Of a stretch of 64,000 nt of DNA, positions 34,964 to 43,361 are shown in pieces (within the stretch, counting starts at the first letter, position 1; every line of letters begins with the position of its first letter). The stretch covers positions 186,001 through 250,000 of the forward strand of contig NZ_JANUGY010000001.1 of the NCBI RefSeq assembly GCF_024756235.1, read 5' to 3'. Source of the stretch: Massilia kyonggiensis (lineage in GTDB: Bacteria > Pseudomonadota > Gammaproteobacteria > Burkholderiales > Burkholderiaceae_D). The position numbers and the translations under genes were made by a program. The notes beneath the pieces are model-generated. The model saw only the letters and a list, made by a program, of their open reading frames with translations. It ran no database searches and had not been told where the DNA came from.

Positions 34964-35287
34964 ATGATGACGAATACCGAAATCGCTGCCCTGTACGAAG
35001 CCATGGTCGGCATCACCGACCAGATGCTGGCCGCCGCCACCGCGGCCGACTGGGACCGCCTGCTCCAGCTCGAGCACCAGTGCGCCGCCTGCGTACGCCA
35101 GCTGAAGGACAACGGCGACAGCCCGCTGGCCGGCCAGGAGCGCGTGCGCAAGGTGAACGCGATCCGCAAGATGCTCGATTCCGACCGCAAGATCCGCGAC
35201 CTGACCCAGCCGTGGATGGCGAAGCTGCAGGCGATGATCTCCAACAAGACCGTCGAGCGCCGTGTCGCGCACGCCTACGGCGTCTGA
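34964..35287 (+). CDS. fliT: FliT-like flagellar export chaperone
   Basis: A 107-residue helical protein in the fliD-fliS-fliT position. FliT binds FliD and in enterics also FlhDC. It has a MVGITDQMLAAATAADWDRLLQLEHQC helix, a basic middle and a C-terminal WMAKLQAMI helix. Three in-frame ATGs exist (34949, 34964, 34967). 34949 overlaps the fliS stop; 34964 is placed better behind GAGGA, so I used it. Confidence 0.85.
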   Translation: MMTNTEIAALYEAMVGITDQMLAAATAADWDRLLQLEHQCAACVRQLKDNGDSPLAGQERVRKVNAIRKMLDSDRKIRDLTQPWMAKLQAMISNKTVERRVAHAYGV

Positions 35288-35297
35288 CCGCTGAACG

Positions 35298-36401
35298 ATG
35301 CTGCCGCGCGATAGCGTCTCGCTGACTCCGGTCGCGGCAACCCGTCCCGCCTTACCCGTCGGCGACCCGCGCCAGCAAGCCTTTGCGCGCGCGCTCGCCA
35401 ACCTCGTCGGCCAATCGATGCCGGCCGACGTGTTGACGAAACTGCCCGACGGCAGCTTCGTCGTACGCATCAACGACATGGCGGCGCGCATGCCGCTGCC
35501 CCAGGGCACGCAGGTCGGCACGCAGGTGCCGTTGACCCTCGTGACGGTCGCGCCGCGGCCCACGTTCCAGGTCCAGACAGGCCAGGGCGCCCCCGCCTTC
35601 GCCGAAGCCGGCCCGCCGCTGCCGGAAGGCGCCGCCCCCCAATCGTCCCCGCTCGCTTACCTGGAAGGCAAGGAGGCCGCCGCGCTGACGCGCACGGCCG
35701 CCCTGCTCGCCGGCGCACGCGGCGTGGCGCAACTGCCGGGCGGCGCCGCCGATGGTGCGAACACGCAGATCAGTACGGCCGGCAAGATGCTCGGCGACGT
35801 CATCGCGGCCGCCCAGAAAGCGGAAACACAGGCCACCGCCGCGGTCGGCCGCGCGCCGCTGCTGGGCGGGCCGTCGACGGACGCGGGCGCCATCGCGCAG
35901 GCATTGAAGGATGGACTCGGTAAAAGTGGGCTGTTCTATGAATCGCACGTGGCCGAATGGGCCGCAGGCGCCCGCCCCCGCGCCGACCTCGCGGCCGAGC
36001 CGCAGGCACGCGGCATGCCGCCGCCCACGGATCCGAACACGGCGCAATTCATCAACCTGCAGCTGAACGCGCACGAACAGGGCCGCGTCGCCTGGCAGGG
36101 CCAGTTGTGGCCGGGCCGCGACATGCAGTGGGACGTCGAACGGGACGCATCCGGCCGCCAGGACGTCGATGACGAAAACGGCGGCACGTGGCAGAGCAGC
36201 CTGCGCCTGCGCTTCGGCGCGTTGGGCGAGGTGGGAGCGCGCGTGGTGCTGTCCGGCGGCCAGCTGCACATCCGCCTCGATGCCCAGGACGAGGCTATCA
36301 AGGGCTTGCTGGACACGCACCGCGCGCGCCTGGCCGATGCGCTCGACGCGGCCGGCACGCCGCTTTCCACATTGACCATCCACGACGATGGACAACGATA
36401 A
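35298..36401 (+). CDS. FliK-like hook-length control protein (second copy)
   Basis: A 367-residue protein with a Pro/Ala-rich N-terminal two-thirds and a C-terminal domain (about 250-365) matching the FliK C-terminal fold: LQLNAHEQGRVAWQGQLWPG, LRLRFGALGEVGARVVL and a final helix. A second, standard fliK lies at 45254. In this position it is followed by an FlhB C-terminal paralogue that overlaps it by 14 bp, so the two may work as a pair in export switching or a related secretion task. Confidence 0.75.
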   Translation: MLPRDSVSLTPVAATRPALPVGDPRQQAFARALANLVGQSMPADVLTKLPDGSFVVRINDMAARMPLPQGTQVGTQVPLTLVTVAPRPTFQVQTGQGAPAFAEAGPPLPEGAAPQSSPLAYLEGKEAAALTRTAALLAGARGVAQLPGGAADGANTQISTAGKMLGDVIAAAQKAETQATAAVGRAPLLGGPSTDAGAIAQALKDGLGKSGLFYESHVAEWAAGARPRADLAAEPQARGMPPPTDPNTAQFINLQLNAHEQGRVAWQGQLWPGRDMQWDVERDASGRQDVDDENGGTWQSSLRLRFGALGEVGARVVLSGGQLHIRLDAQDEAIKGLLDTHRARLADALDAAGTPLSTLTIHDDGQR

Positions 36402-36753
36402 GCCGAACCACCGCCAGAGCGCCGTGGCCCTGGCCTACGGTGCCGGCGACGCGGCGCCGAAGGTCGTCGCCAAGGGCAAGGGCCTCGTCGCCGAACAGAT
36501 CATCGGCCGCGCGCAGGAGGCCGGCGTGTTCGTGCACGAATCGAAGGAACTGGTGGCGTTGCTGATGAAAGTCGACCTCGACCGCCAGATCCCGCCGACC
36601 CTCTACCGCGCCATTGCCGAACTATTGGCGTGGCTCTATTATATTGAATCCGCGCAAGTTTCTGGGCAGACACCACCGCCCGCACCGGACACGGCACGGC
36701 TCCTCCCACCCCAAGAAAGCACTCCGGTTGACACAGATGCAAGCAATCACTGA
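36388..36753 (+). CDS. FlhB C-terminal domain paralogue (EscU/YscU/HrcU-like, FhlB type)
   Basis: A 121-residue protein equal to the cytoplasmic domain of FlhB. AVALAYGAGDAAPKVVAKGKG (11-32) matches the region after the FlhB cleavage site, and the EAGVFVHESKELVALLM and PPTLYRAIAELLAWLYY helices follow. The autocleavage NPTH motif and the whole membrane part are missing. Comparable FhlB proteins can partly replace FlhB's C-terminal fragment in export switching. It overlaps the FliK-like gene. Confidence 0.85.
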   Translation: MDNDKPNHRQSAVALAYGAGDAAPKVVAKGKGLVAEQIIGRAQEAGVFVHESKELVALLMKVDLDRQIPPTLYRAIAELLAWLYYIESAQVSGQTPPPAPDTARLLPPQESTPVDTDASNH

Positions 36754-37495
36754 CGCCGAATTAGAAGCCTGGCACGACTACGAAGTCGAGTCGCCCAGGG
36801 AGATCGTGGCCCTGCTGCGCCAGATCGCCGAAAAGAACCAGCTGATCCGCATGCTGATCAAGGGCGAGGCCGATGTCTGCGTCACGTCGCTGCTGGACGT
36901 CGATCCGGACGCGGGCACCGTCGTCATCGACCGTTCCGTCGACCCGGAGCAGAACACGCGCATCGTAGCGGCGGGCACGGTCCGGTGCGACACGTCGCTG
37001 GACAAGATCCGCATCGTGTTCGGCCTGGAGAACCTGCGCGAGGTGCAATTCGAAGGCGGCACCGCACTGTCGGCCCCGATCCCCGCCAGCCTGATCCGGC
37101 TGCAGCGGCGCGAGTTCTACCGCATGCCGACGCCGGTGACGAATCCCGTGCGCGCGACGGTCCCCCTGCCCGCCGAGCTGGGCGGCGGCGTCGCCGTGTT
37201 CCCGCTGGCCGACATCAGCTGCGGCGGCATCGCGATTCACGACAGCAAGCTCCAACTCGGCACGACCATTGGCGACACGTTCGCCAACTGCCGCATCGAC
37301 CTGCCGGAAATCGGGCCGGTGACCTGCTCTTTGCAAGTTCGCAACTCGATGGACATGACGCTGCTCAACAACAAAACGAGCCGCCGCCTCGGCTGCCAGT
37401 TCGTCGACATCTCGCGCGGCAACCTTGCCGCCGTGCAGCGCTACATCACCAAGCTGGAACGCGAGCGCAACGCCCGCCTGGCCGGCCTGGCCTGA
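36737..37495 (+). CDS. ycgR: YcgR-type flagellar brake protein with PilZ domain
   Basis: A 252-residue c-di-GMP effector. The N-terminal YcgR domain (1-115) is followed by PilZ (about 120-245) with the two ligand motifs RREFYR (124-129) and DISCGG (159-164). YcgR slows the flagellar motor when c-di-GMP is high. The start ATG at 36737 lies inside the end of the FlhB-like gene (17-bp overlap). A compound repeat element begins directly after its stop codon. Confidence 0.88.
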   Translation: MQAITDAELEAWHDYEVESPREIVALLRQIAEKNQLIRMLIKGEADVCVTSLLDVDPDAGTVVIDRSVDPEQNTRIVAAGTVRCDTSLDKIRIVFGLENLREVQFEGGTALSAPIPASLIRLQRREFYRMPTPVTNPVRATVPLPAELGGGVAVFPLADISCGGIAIHDSKLQLGTTIGDTFANCRIDLPEIGPVTCSLQVRNSMDMTLLNNKTSRRLGCQFVDISRGNLAAVQRYITKLERERNARLAGLA

Positions 37496-37496
37496 C

Positions 37497-37725
37497 AATT
37501 CGGGGCAATTCGGGGTCAGAGCACATTTTTCGGTAAATTCGGGGTCAGAGCACTTTTTTGAACAATTGTTCACAACCCCGCTTTCAGTGCTCTCCGTCCG
37601 CTTCGGGGCTGTAGAGCACTGGTGACTGGCCCTCAGTGCCACTCAATAGTTCCTGTTTGCCCTTACTCGAAAAAGTGCTCTGACCCCGAATTTCTGCCCA
37701 CAAGGGCTCTGACCCCGAATTTGTG
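37497..37725. repeat. compound inverted-repeat element, copy B
   Basis: Two direct units GGGGTCAGAGCAC (37512-37524, 37541-37553), a 121-bp core, then two inverted units (37675-37687 GTGCTCTGACCCC; 37704-37716 GGGCTCTGACCCC), each unit flanked by AATTC/GAATT. The core contains the palindrome GAACAATTGTTC and the inverted pair AGTGCTCT/AGAGCACT. The element starts two bases after the ycgR stop and fills most of the 312-bp gap before the sigma factor gene; no ORF in it looks like protein. Confidence 0.85.
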
Positions 37726-37751
37726 CAATGGCCGGAGGTATCCTGATTGTG

Positions 37752-37780
37752 GGAACGCGGGGTCGCTGCCCCGCATCCAA
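37752..37780 (+). promoter_or_regulatory. ECF-type promoter of the sigma factor gene (probable autoregulation)
   Basis: GGAACGCG (37752-37759), 13 bp, then GCATCCAA (37773-37780). The GGAAC -35 and the 16-bp distance from GGAAC to GCATC fit ECF sigma promoters. The same pattern occurs before the DUF4142 gene. Confidence 0.6.
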
Positions 37781-37807
37781 TCGTCAGGCATACGACCAGG
37801 AGATCCC

Positions 37808-38500
37808 ATGCAGGCCGCCGCACCGAATCCCGCTTCCCTCGACGACGACGCGCTGCTGCGCCGCATCCGCGCCGGCGACCGCGACGCGTTCACCGATCTG
37901 ATGCGGCGCTACAACCGCCGCCTCTACCGGGTCGCCCGCAGCGTCCTGCGCGACGATGCGGAAGCGGAGGATGCTTTGCAGGATGCCTATCTGCAGGCCT
38001 ATCGCGCCCTGCCCGCGTTCCGCGGCGAATCCGCGCTGGGCACCTGGCTCACCCGCATCGTCGTCAATGCCGCCCTGATGCGCCAGCGTAAGACCGGGCG
38101 GCTCGCCGAGGTCATCGAACTGGGCGCGGATGTCGGCGCGGACGATGCGACCCTGCCCCGCGACCGGCTGGACGAGCCGGCGCAGCCGGAACTGGCCGCG
38201 CTGCGTGCCCAGACGCGGCGCCTGATCGAGACGGGCATCGACAAGCTCCCGGCCGCCTTCCGCACCGTGTTCGTGCTGCGCGCCGTGGAAGAGCTCACCG
38301 TGGAAGAGACGGCAGCCACGCTGGACATCCCCGAAGCCACCGTCCGCACCCGCTATTTCCGCGCGCGGGCCATGCTGCGCGAGGCGCTCGCGCGCGAGAT
38401 CGACTTCGCGATCGAGGATGCGTTCGGGTTCGACGGGGCACGCTGCGATCGGATCGTGGATGCAGTCCGGCGCCGGCTGGACGCGGAACCGTCCGCCTGA
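37808..38500 (+). CDS. ECF-family RNA polymerase sigma factor
   Basis: A 230-residue sigma-70 family factor. Region 2 (about 20-95) has FTDLMRRYNRRLYRVARSVL, EDALQDAYLQAY and GTWLTRIVVNAALM; region 4 (about 150-205) has LPAAFRTVFVLRAVEELTVEE and a helix-turn-helix with PEATVRTRYFRARAML. No anti-sigma gene is adjacent. A CAGGAG ribosome site precedes the ATG. The matching promoters before this gene and the next suggest that it drives its own operon. Confidence 0.93.
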   Translation: MQAAAPNPASLDDDALLRRIRAGDRDAFTDLMRRYNRRLYRVARSVLRDDAEAEDALQDAYLQAYRALPAFRGESALGTWLTRIVVNAALMRQRKTGRLAEVIELGADVGADDATLPRDRLDEPAQPELAALRAQTRRLIETGIDKLPAAFRTVFVLRAVEELTVEETAATLDIPEATVRTRYFRARAMLREALAREIDFAIEDAFGFDGARCDRIVDAVRRRLDAEPSA

Positions 38501-38509
38501 CGAAAAGCG

Positions 38510-38538
38510 GGAACGCGCGCGCGCTGGCGTGCATCGAA
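38510..38538 (+). promoter_or_regulatory. ECF-type promoter of the DUF4142/cupredoxin pair
   Basis: GGAACGCG (38510-38517), 13 bp, then GCATCGAA (38531-38538), 41 bp before the DUF4142 start. Spacing is identical to the copy at 37752, and 15 of the 16 bases in the two boxes match. Confidence 0.6.
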
Positions 38539-38578
38539 TGGATTGTTGCACCTAAACCATTCATTCAAGGAGCCCGCC

Positions 38579-39094
38579 ATGAACAAATCCGCCCCGCTGC
38601 TGCTGTCCGCCCTGCTCGCCCTGAGCGCCACCGCCCACGCGGCCGGTCCGAACGATGCGCAGATCGCCGCCATCGTCGTGGCCGCCAATACGGTCGACAT
38701 CGACGCCGGCAAGCTGGCCGAGACGAAAACCCAGAACAAGGACGTGCGCGCCTTCGCCCAGCGCATGGTGGCCGACCACGCCGGTGTCAACCAGCAGGCC
38801 GTCGCGCTCGTGCAGAAACTGCACGTGACGCCCGAGGACAACGACACCAGCAAGAGCCTGACGAAGGACGGCGCGGCGACGCGTACCCGGCTGGCCGCCC
38901 TGTCCGGCAAGGCGTTCGACAAGGCCTATGTCGACAACGAGGTGACGTACCACGAGACCGTGCTCGGCGCGCTCGACAAGACGCTGATCCCGAACGCGTC
39001 GAATGCCGAGCTGAAAGCCCTGCTCGTCAAGGTCCGCCCGGCCTTCGTGGCGCACCTGGAGCATGCCAAGCACATCCAGGCCGAACTCAAGTGA
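38579..39094 (+). CDS. periplasmic DUF4142 protein
   Basis: A 171-residue secreted protein with a signal peptide cleaved about after residue 21 (AHA/AGPN). The DUF4142 helical bundle follows: NTVDIDAGKLAETKTQNKDV, FAQRMVADHAGVNQQA and a C-terminal VRPAFVAHLEHAK helix, with regularly placed histidines. The ferritin-like layout is suggestive, but no metal site is proven. It lies behind an ECF promoter, and its stop overlaps the start of the cupredoxin gene. Confidence 0.88.
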   Translation: MNKSAPLLLSALLALSATAHAAGPNDAQIAAIVVAANTVDIDAGKLAETKTQNKDVRAFAQRMVADHAGVNQQAVALVQKLHVTPEDNDTSKSLTKDGAATRTRLAALSGKAFDKAYVDNEVTYHETVLGALDKTLIPNASNAELKALLVKVRPAFVAHLEHAKHIQAELK

Positions 39095-39384
39095 AGACGC
39101 TGCTTGCCGCGTTGCTGTGGCTACCCGTCGCGGCCGGCGCGGCGGAACACCATGTGATCATCGACGGCATGAAGTTCACGCCGCAGGTCGTGCAGGTCAG
39201 GAAGGGAGATACGATCGTGTGGGAGAACCGCGACATGTTCGTGCACAACGTGACGGCGGCCGGAATCAGGTCGGGTGACCTTCAGCCCGGGAAGACCTGG
39301 CGCTGGGTGGTGCCTGCGACGATGTCGTTCGACTATCTGTGCACGCTGCATCCGGTGATGAAGGGGCGTGTGGAGGTGAAATAG
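39091..39384 (+). CDS. periplasmic cupredoxin (plastocyanin-like) protein
   Basis: A 97-residue protein with a signal peptide (about 1-17) and a single cupredoxin domain. The type-1 copper ligands are all visible: His52 in MFVHNVT, and Cys84, His87 and Met90 in YLCTLHPVMKG. It is a likely small electron carrier or copper-binding protein. The start is GTG, overlapping the DUF4142 stop (GTGA), so the two proteins are translationally coupled. Confidence 0.9.
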   Translation: MKTLLAALLWLPVAAGAAEHHVIIDGMKFTPQVVQVRKGDTIVWENRDMFVHNVTAAGIRSGDLQPGKTWRWVVPATMSFDYLCTLHPVMKGRVEVK

Positions 39385-39387
39385 CCG

Positions 39388-39774
39388 TCACACCTGCATG
39401 TTCATGATGTCGTGATAAGCCGACACCAGCTTGTTACGCACCTGCACCGTGGCCTGGAAGCTGATGCTCGCTTTCTGCATCGCGATCATCGTGTCGGACA
39501 GGCTCACGGAATCGTCACCGGCGGCGAATTTCTTGCCCATGTCGTCCGCCTGGACCTGGGCGTTGCTGACGTTCTGCAGCGACGCCTTCAGCGCATCCGA
39601 GAAGCTGACCTTGGATGATGATTCGGCCGCATCGGGAGCGCCCAGCTTGCCGATGCCTCCGAGCCCGCCCAGCGCTTCCGCGGGCGACGCCGGCCCGGCC
39701 GGCTTCTGTGCCGCCGACTTCAGCTGTGCCATCATCGCTTCGATCCGGCTGCTGTCGATGCCGCCGATGTTCAT
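39388..39774 (-). CDS. fliE: flagellar hook-basal body protein FliE
   Basis: A 128-residue FliE, which joins the MS ring to the rod and opens rod export. The C-terminal two-thirds are typical: SFSDALKASLQNVSNAQVQADDMGKKFAAGDD and SISFQATVQVRNKLVSAYHDIMNMQV. The N-terminal half is Gly/Ala-rich and longer than in E. coli (104 residues). It is transcribed divergently from fliF, 169 bp away, and its stop lies 3 bp from the convergent cupredoxin stop. A GGGAGA ribosome site precedes the ATG. Confidence 0.95.
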   Translation of the reverse strand: MNIGGIDSSRIEAMMAQLKSAAQKPAGPASPAEALGGLGGIGKLGAPDAAESSSKVSFSDALKASLQNVSNAQVQADDMGKKFAAGDDSVSLSDTMIAMQKASISFQATVQVRNKLVSAYHDIMNMQV

Positions 39775-39943
39775 GTCCGTTCTCCCAGTGCCTGTCAAAC
39801 AAATCGATTCAGGCTGTCAGAATATCAGCGCCCAGGCAACGCTTGCCCTCGAGCAGCACCGTAAACAGGGCCTTATTCCGGGGTTTGAATGTTGCCGTAC
39901 GGCTCCATAATGGCGTTCATAAACCCATTCCCCTCCCCCCGAC

Positions 39944-41629
39944 ATGGCAACCACAGCGGAAGAACTCCTCGACAGCGACATCGCAACCCCGGCCGAAGCG
40001 AAGCCGAAGTTCTGGCAGACGACGAACGGTAAACGCATCGTCATCGGCGGCGCCATCGCCGGCGTGGTGGCCATCGTCGCGGCACTGTGGCTGTGGACGT
40101 CGGCGCCGGAATACAAGGTGCTGTTCTCCAACTACACCGACAAGGATGGCGGCGCCATCACCGCGTCGCTCGACCAGATGGGGGTCAAGTACAAGTTCTC
40201 CGACAGCGGCAGCGCGATCCTCGTGCCTGCCGACCGCATCCACGACCTGCGCCTGAAGCTGGCCCAGCAGGGCCTGCCGCGCGCCGGCAACGTCGGCTTC
40301 GAGCTGCTCGAAAACCAGAAGCTGGGCACCTCGCAATTCGTCGAGCAGGTCAACTACCAGCGTTCGCTGGAAGGTGAGCTGGCCAATTCGATCCAGTCGC
40401 TGGCCGCCGTCAGCTCCGCCCGCGTCCACCTGGCGCTGCCGAAGCCGTCCGTGTTCGTGCGCGACCAGCAGAAACCGACCGCATCCGTGTTGCTGAACCT
40501 GCAGCCGGGCCGCGCCCTCGACCAGGCGCAAGTCAGCGCCATCGTGCACCTCGTCGCGTCGTCGATCCCGGAACTGACGCCGGCCAACGTGACCGTCGTC
40601 GACCAGAACGGCACGCTGCTGTCGGACAGCGCGAACAAGAACGGCAAGCAGCTCGACCCGAACCAGTTGAAGTACGTCGAGGCGCTGCAGCAGAACATCG
40701 TCAAGCAGGTCCAGTCGATCATCGCCCCGCTCGTGGGCCAGAACAACGTGCGCGCCGAAGCGACGGCCGAAGTCGACTTCTCCCAGACCGACACCGCGGC
40801 CGAGATGTACAAGCCGAACTCGCCGCCGGAACCGCAGGCGATCCGCAGCCAGCAGACGTCCGAGCAGAGCGGTCCGGGCAGCACCAATCCGTCCGGCATC
40901 CCGGGCGCGCTGTCGAACCAGCCGCCGGGCGTGGCGACGGCGCCGCTGGAAGGCGCCGCCCAGCCTGCGCAGGCCCAGGCGACGACCGGCCCGAGCCGCA
41001 AGGATTCGACGACCAATTACGAAGTCGACAAGACCATCCGCTACGAACAGAAGCCGATGGGCGGCATCAAGCGCCTGACGGTGGGCGTGGTGGTGAACTA
41101 CCGCCGCAGCGTCGATCCGAAGACGGGCAAGGTCGTCGTCAAGCCGCTCACCGCCGCCGAAGTCGCGCAGATCAACGAACTGGTCAAGCAGGCCATGGGC
41201 TACAGCCAGGCGCGCGGCGACACGCTGAACGTGACGAACGCCCCGTTCGACGGCGTCGACAAGCCGGAAGAGCAGGCGCCGGACTGGTGGAAGGATCCCG
41301 CCAACCTGCCGCTGGCGAAGGACATCGCACGCTACGTCTTCATCGCCCTCGTGCTGGCCTTCCTGTGGTTCCGCTTCGTGCGGCCGCTGCTCAAGCCGGC
41401 GATCAAGAAGTTCGACGAAGCCGTGGCGATCCCGCCCGAACCGGAACCGGAAGAGCCGGAACCGGAACCGGAGCCGGATCCGGAAGAAGAAGCCCGCATC
41501 CAGCGTGAAGAGGAAGAACAGCAGAAGGTCCAGGTCTACAAGAGCAACCTGGAAATGGCAAAAGACATGGCCAAGAACGATCCGCGCATCGTGGCCAACG
41601 TGATCAAGGAATGGCTGGGGACTGAGTAA
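39944..41629 (+). CDS. fliF: flagellar MS-ring protein FliF
   Basis: A 561-residue MS-ring subunit. TM1 is about residues 30-51, the periplasmic ring-building domains follow (QKLGTSQFVEQVNYQRSLEGEL), TM2 is about 465-481, and an acidic Glu/Pro tail leads to the C-terminal FliG-binding helix (ARNDPRIVA-type segment KNDPRIVANVIKEWLG). The stop overlaps the fliG start (TAATG). It heads the fliF-fliR run; the 169-bp divergent gap to fliE must hold promoters, but I saw no clear consensus. Confidence 0.96.
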   Translation: MATTAEELLDSDIATPAEAKPKFWQTTNGKRIVIGGAIAGVVAIVAALWLWTSAPEYKVLFSNYTDKDGGAITASLDQMGVKYKFSDSGSAILVPADRIHDLRLKLAQQGLPRAGNVGFELLENQKLGTSQFVEQVNYQRSLEGELANSIQSLAAVSSARVHLALPKPSVFVRDQQKPTASVLLNLQPGRALDQAQVSAIVHLVASSIPELTPANVTVVDQNGTLLSDSANKNGKQLDPNQLKYVEALQQNIVKQVQSIIAPLVGQNNVRAEATAEVDFSQTDTAAEMYKPNSPPEPQAIRSQQTSEQSGPGSTNPSGIPGALSNQPPGVATAPLEGAAQPAQAQATTGPSRKDSTTNYEVDKTIRYEQKPMGGIKRLTVGVVVNYRRSVDPKTGKVVVKPLTAAEVAQINELVKQAMGYSQARGDTLNVTNAPFDGVDKPEEQAPDWWKDPANLPLAKDIARYVFIALVLAFLWFRFVRPLLKPAIKKFDEAVAIPPEPEPEEPEPEPEPDPEEEARIQREEEEQQKVQVYKSNLEMAKDMAKNDPRIVANVIKEWLGTE

Positions 41630-42633
41630 TGAGCGACAAGGACAAGGAAAACACGACCAAGGCGGCCATCCTGATGCTGGCGCTGGGCGAGGCCGAAGCC
41701 GCCGAAGTGATGAAGTACCTCGGCCCGCGCGAGGTGCTGAAGCTGGGCGCCGCGATGGCGCAGATGAAAGCCGTGCAGCATGAGGAAGTCCTGACTGTGC
41801 TGGGCGAATTCCGCGAGCGCGTGGACCTGCAGTCGACCGTCGGCCTCGATTCCGACGAGTACATCCGCCAGGTGCTGACCAAGGCGCTGGGCGACGACAA
41901 GGCCGCCGTGCTGCTGAACCGCATCCTGGGCGGCAAGGACGCCTCCGGCATCGAGAGCCTGAAGTGGATGGATTCGCCGTCCGTGGCGGAACTGATCCGC
42001 AACGAGCACCCGCAGATCATCGCGACGATCCTCGTCCACCTCGAGCGCGACCAGGCCTGCGAGGTGCTGGCCCACTTCACGGACCGCCTGCGCAACGACG
42101 TCGTGCTCCGTATCGCCACGCTGGACGGCGTGCAGCCGGCCGCCCTGCGCGAGCTGAACGACGTGCTGACCAAGCTGCTGTCGGGCAACGAGAACATCAA
42201 GAAGTCGTCGCTGGGCGGCGTGCGCACCGCGGCCGAGATCCTGAACTTCATGAGCGGCGAGCAGGAAAGCTCGGTCATGGAGAACATCAAGAACTACGAC
42301 AACGACATGGCTCAGAAGATCATGGACGAGATGTTCGTGTTCGACAACATCATCGACATCGACGACCGCGGCATCCAGCTGTTGTTGCGCGAAGTGCAGT
42401 CGGAGATGCTGATCATCGCGCTGAAAGGCGCGTCGCAGGACTTGCGCGATAAAATCTTCAAAAACATGTCGCAACGTGCGGCGGAAATGATGCGCGAAGA
42501 CCTGGAATCGAAAGGTCCCGTGCGCCTGTCCGAAGTGGAAACCCAGCAGAAGCAGATCCTGCAAATCGTCCGGCGTCTCGCCGACGAAGGCCAGATCGTG
42601 CTGGGCGGCAAAGGTGAGGATTCGTTCGTCTGA
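41629..42633 (+). CDS. fliG: flagellar motor switch protein FliG
   Basis: A 334-residue switch and torque-generating protein. The N-terminal FliF-binding domain, the EHPQIIATILVHLE middle motif and the C-terminal torque helix with FDNIIDIDDRGIQLLLREV are all present, with the charged residues that meet MotA. Length is normal. It overlaps fliF and fliH by one base each. Confidence 0.97.
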   Translation: MSDKDKENTTKAAILMLALGEAEAAEVMKYLGPREVLKLGAAMAQMKAVQHEEVLTVLGEFRERVDLQSTVGLDSDEYIRQVLTKALGDDKAAVLLNRILGGKDASGIESLKWMDSPSVAELIRNEHPQIIATILVHLERDQACEVLAHFTDRLRNDVVLRIATLDGVQPAALRELNDVLTKLLSGNENIKKSSLGGVRTAAEILNFMSGEQESSVMENIKNYDNDMAQKIMDEMFVFDNIIDIDDRGIQLLLREVQSEMLIIALKGASQDLRDKIFKNMSQRAAEMMREDLESKGPVRLSEVETQQKQILQIVRRLADEGQIVLGGKGEDSFV

Positions 42634-43361
42634 TGGCCATCTCAAAAGAGTTTCAGTCCGCATATCAACGCTGGGAAATGACGTCGTTCGGCGACGAGCG
42701 TCCCAGCGCCCGTGCCCAGCGCGAAGCGGAAGCCGCCGCGGCTGCGGCCGCCGTGCGCGCGTACGAGCCGCCGCCTGCTCCGTCGCAGCCGGCGATCCAG
42801 CTGCCGACCGCGGAAGAGCTCGAAGCGATCCGCGCCGCCGCGCGCGACGAGGGCTATGCGGAAGGTCTCGAAGCGGGCCAGGCCGAAGGCCACGCCGCCG
42901 GCTACGAAGAAGGTCTCGCGCTGGGCCGCGCCGAAGCGGCCGAGGAACTCGAACACCTGCGCCAGCTCGCCACGACGTTCGGCGATGCCGTCACGCAAGC
43001 GGATGAGGCCATCTCCAACGACGTGCTGGAACTCGCGCTGCACCTGGCGCGCGGCATGGTGCGCACGGCGTTCGACGTGAAGCCGGACCTGATCATCCCC
43101 GTCGTGCGCGAAGCCATCGACTACCTGCCGAACCTGCAGCAGCCCGCCCTGCTGATGCTGCATCCCGAAGACGCGCTGATCGTCAGGAGCGGCATCGGCC
43201 ACGAGCTGGACAAGAACGGCTGGCGCATCGTCGAAGATGAATCGATCGCCCGTGGCGGCTGCCGCGTGGACACGGCCAGCAACCAGATCGACGCCCAGAT
43301 CGGCGCGCGCTGGCAGCGCCTGACGCATGCGCTGGGCAAGGACCTGGACTGGCTCGAATGA
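42633..43361 (+). CDS. fliH: flagellar assembly protein FliH
   Basis: A 242-residue regulator of the FliI ATPase. An Ala/Glu-rich N-terminus precedes a run of GxxxG-type repeats ([22 protein letters not shown], about 74-95) typical of FliH, then the C-terminal domain that binds the FliI N-terminus. It overlaps fliG by one base and fliI by four. Confidence 0.94.
   Translation: MAISKEFQSAYQRWEMTSFGDERPSARAQREAEAAAAAAAVRAYEPPPAPSQPAIQLPTAEELEAIRAAARDEGYAEGLEAGQAEGHAAGYEEGLALGRAEAAEELEHLRQLATTFGDAVTQADEAISNDVLELALHLARGMVRTAFDVKPDLIIPVVREAIDYLPNLQQPALLMLHPEDALIVRSGIGHELDKNGWRIVEDESIARGGCRVDTASNQIDAQIGARWQRLTHALGKDLDWLE

Noticed and set aside
36614..36736. An upstream extension of the YcgR gene (about 41 extra codons)
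   Set aside because: The extension overlaps the coding end of the FlhB-like gene and has no YcgR homology. The ATG at 36737 gives the normal protein start.
37497..37725. Repeated units that might be a CRISPR array
   Set aside because: The units are 13 bp, occur as two direct and two inverted copies, and have no regular 25-40 bp spacers. This is an inverted-repeat element, not an array.
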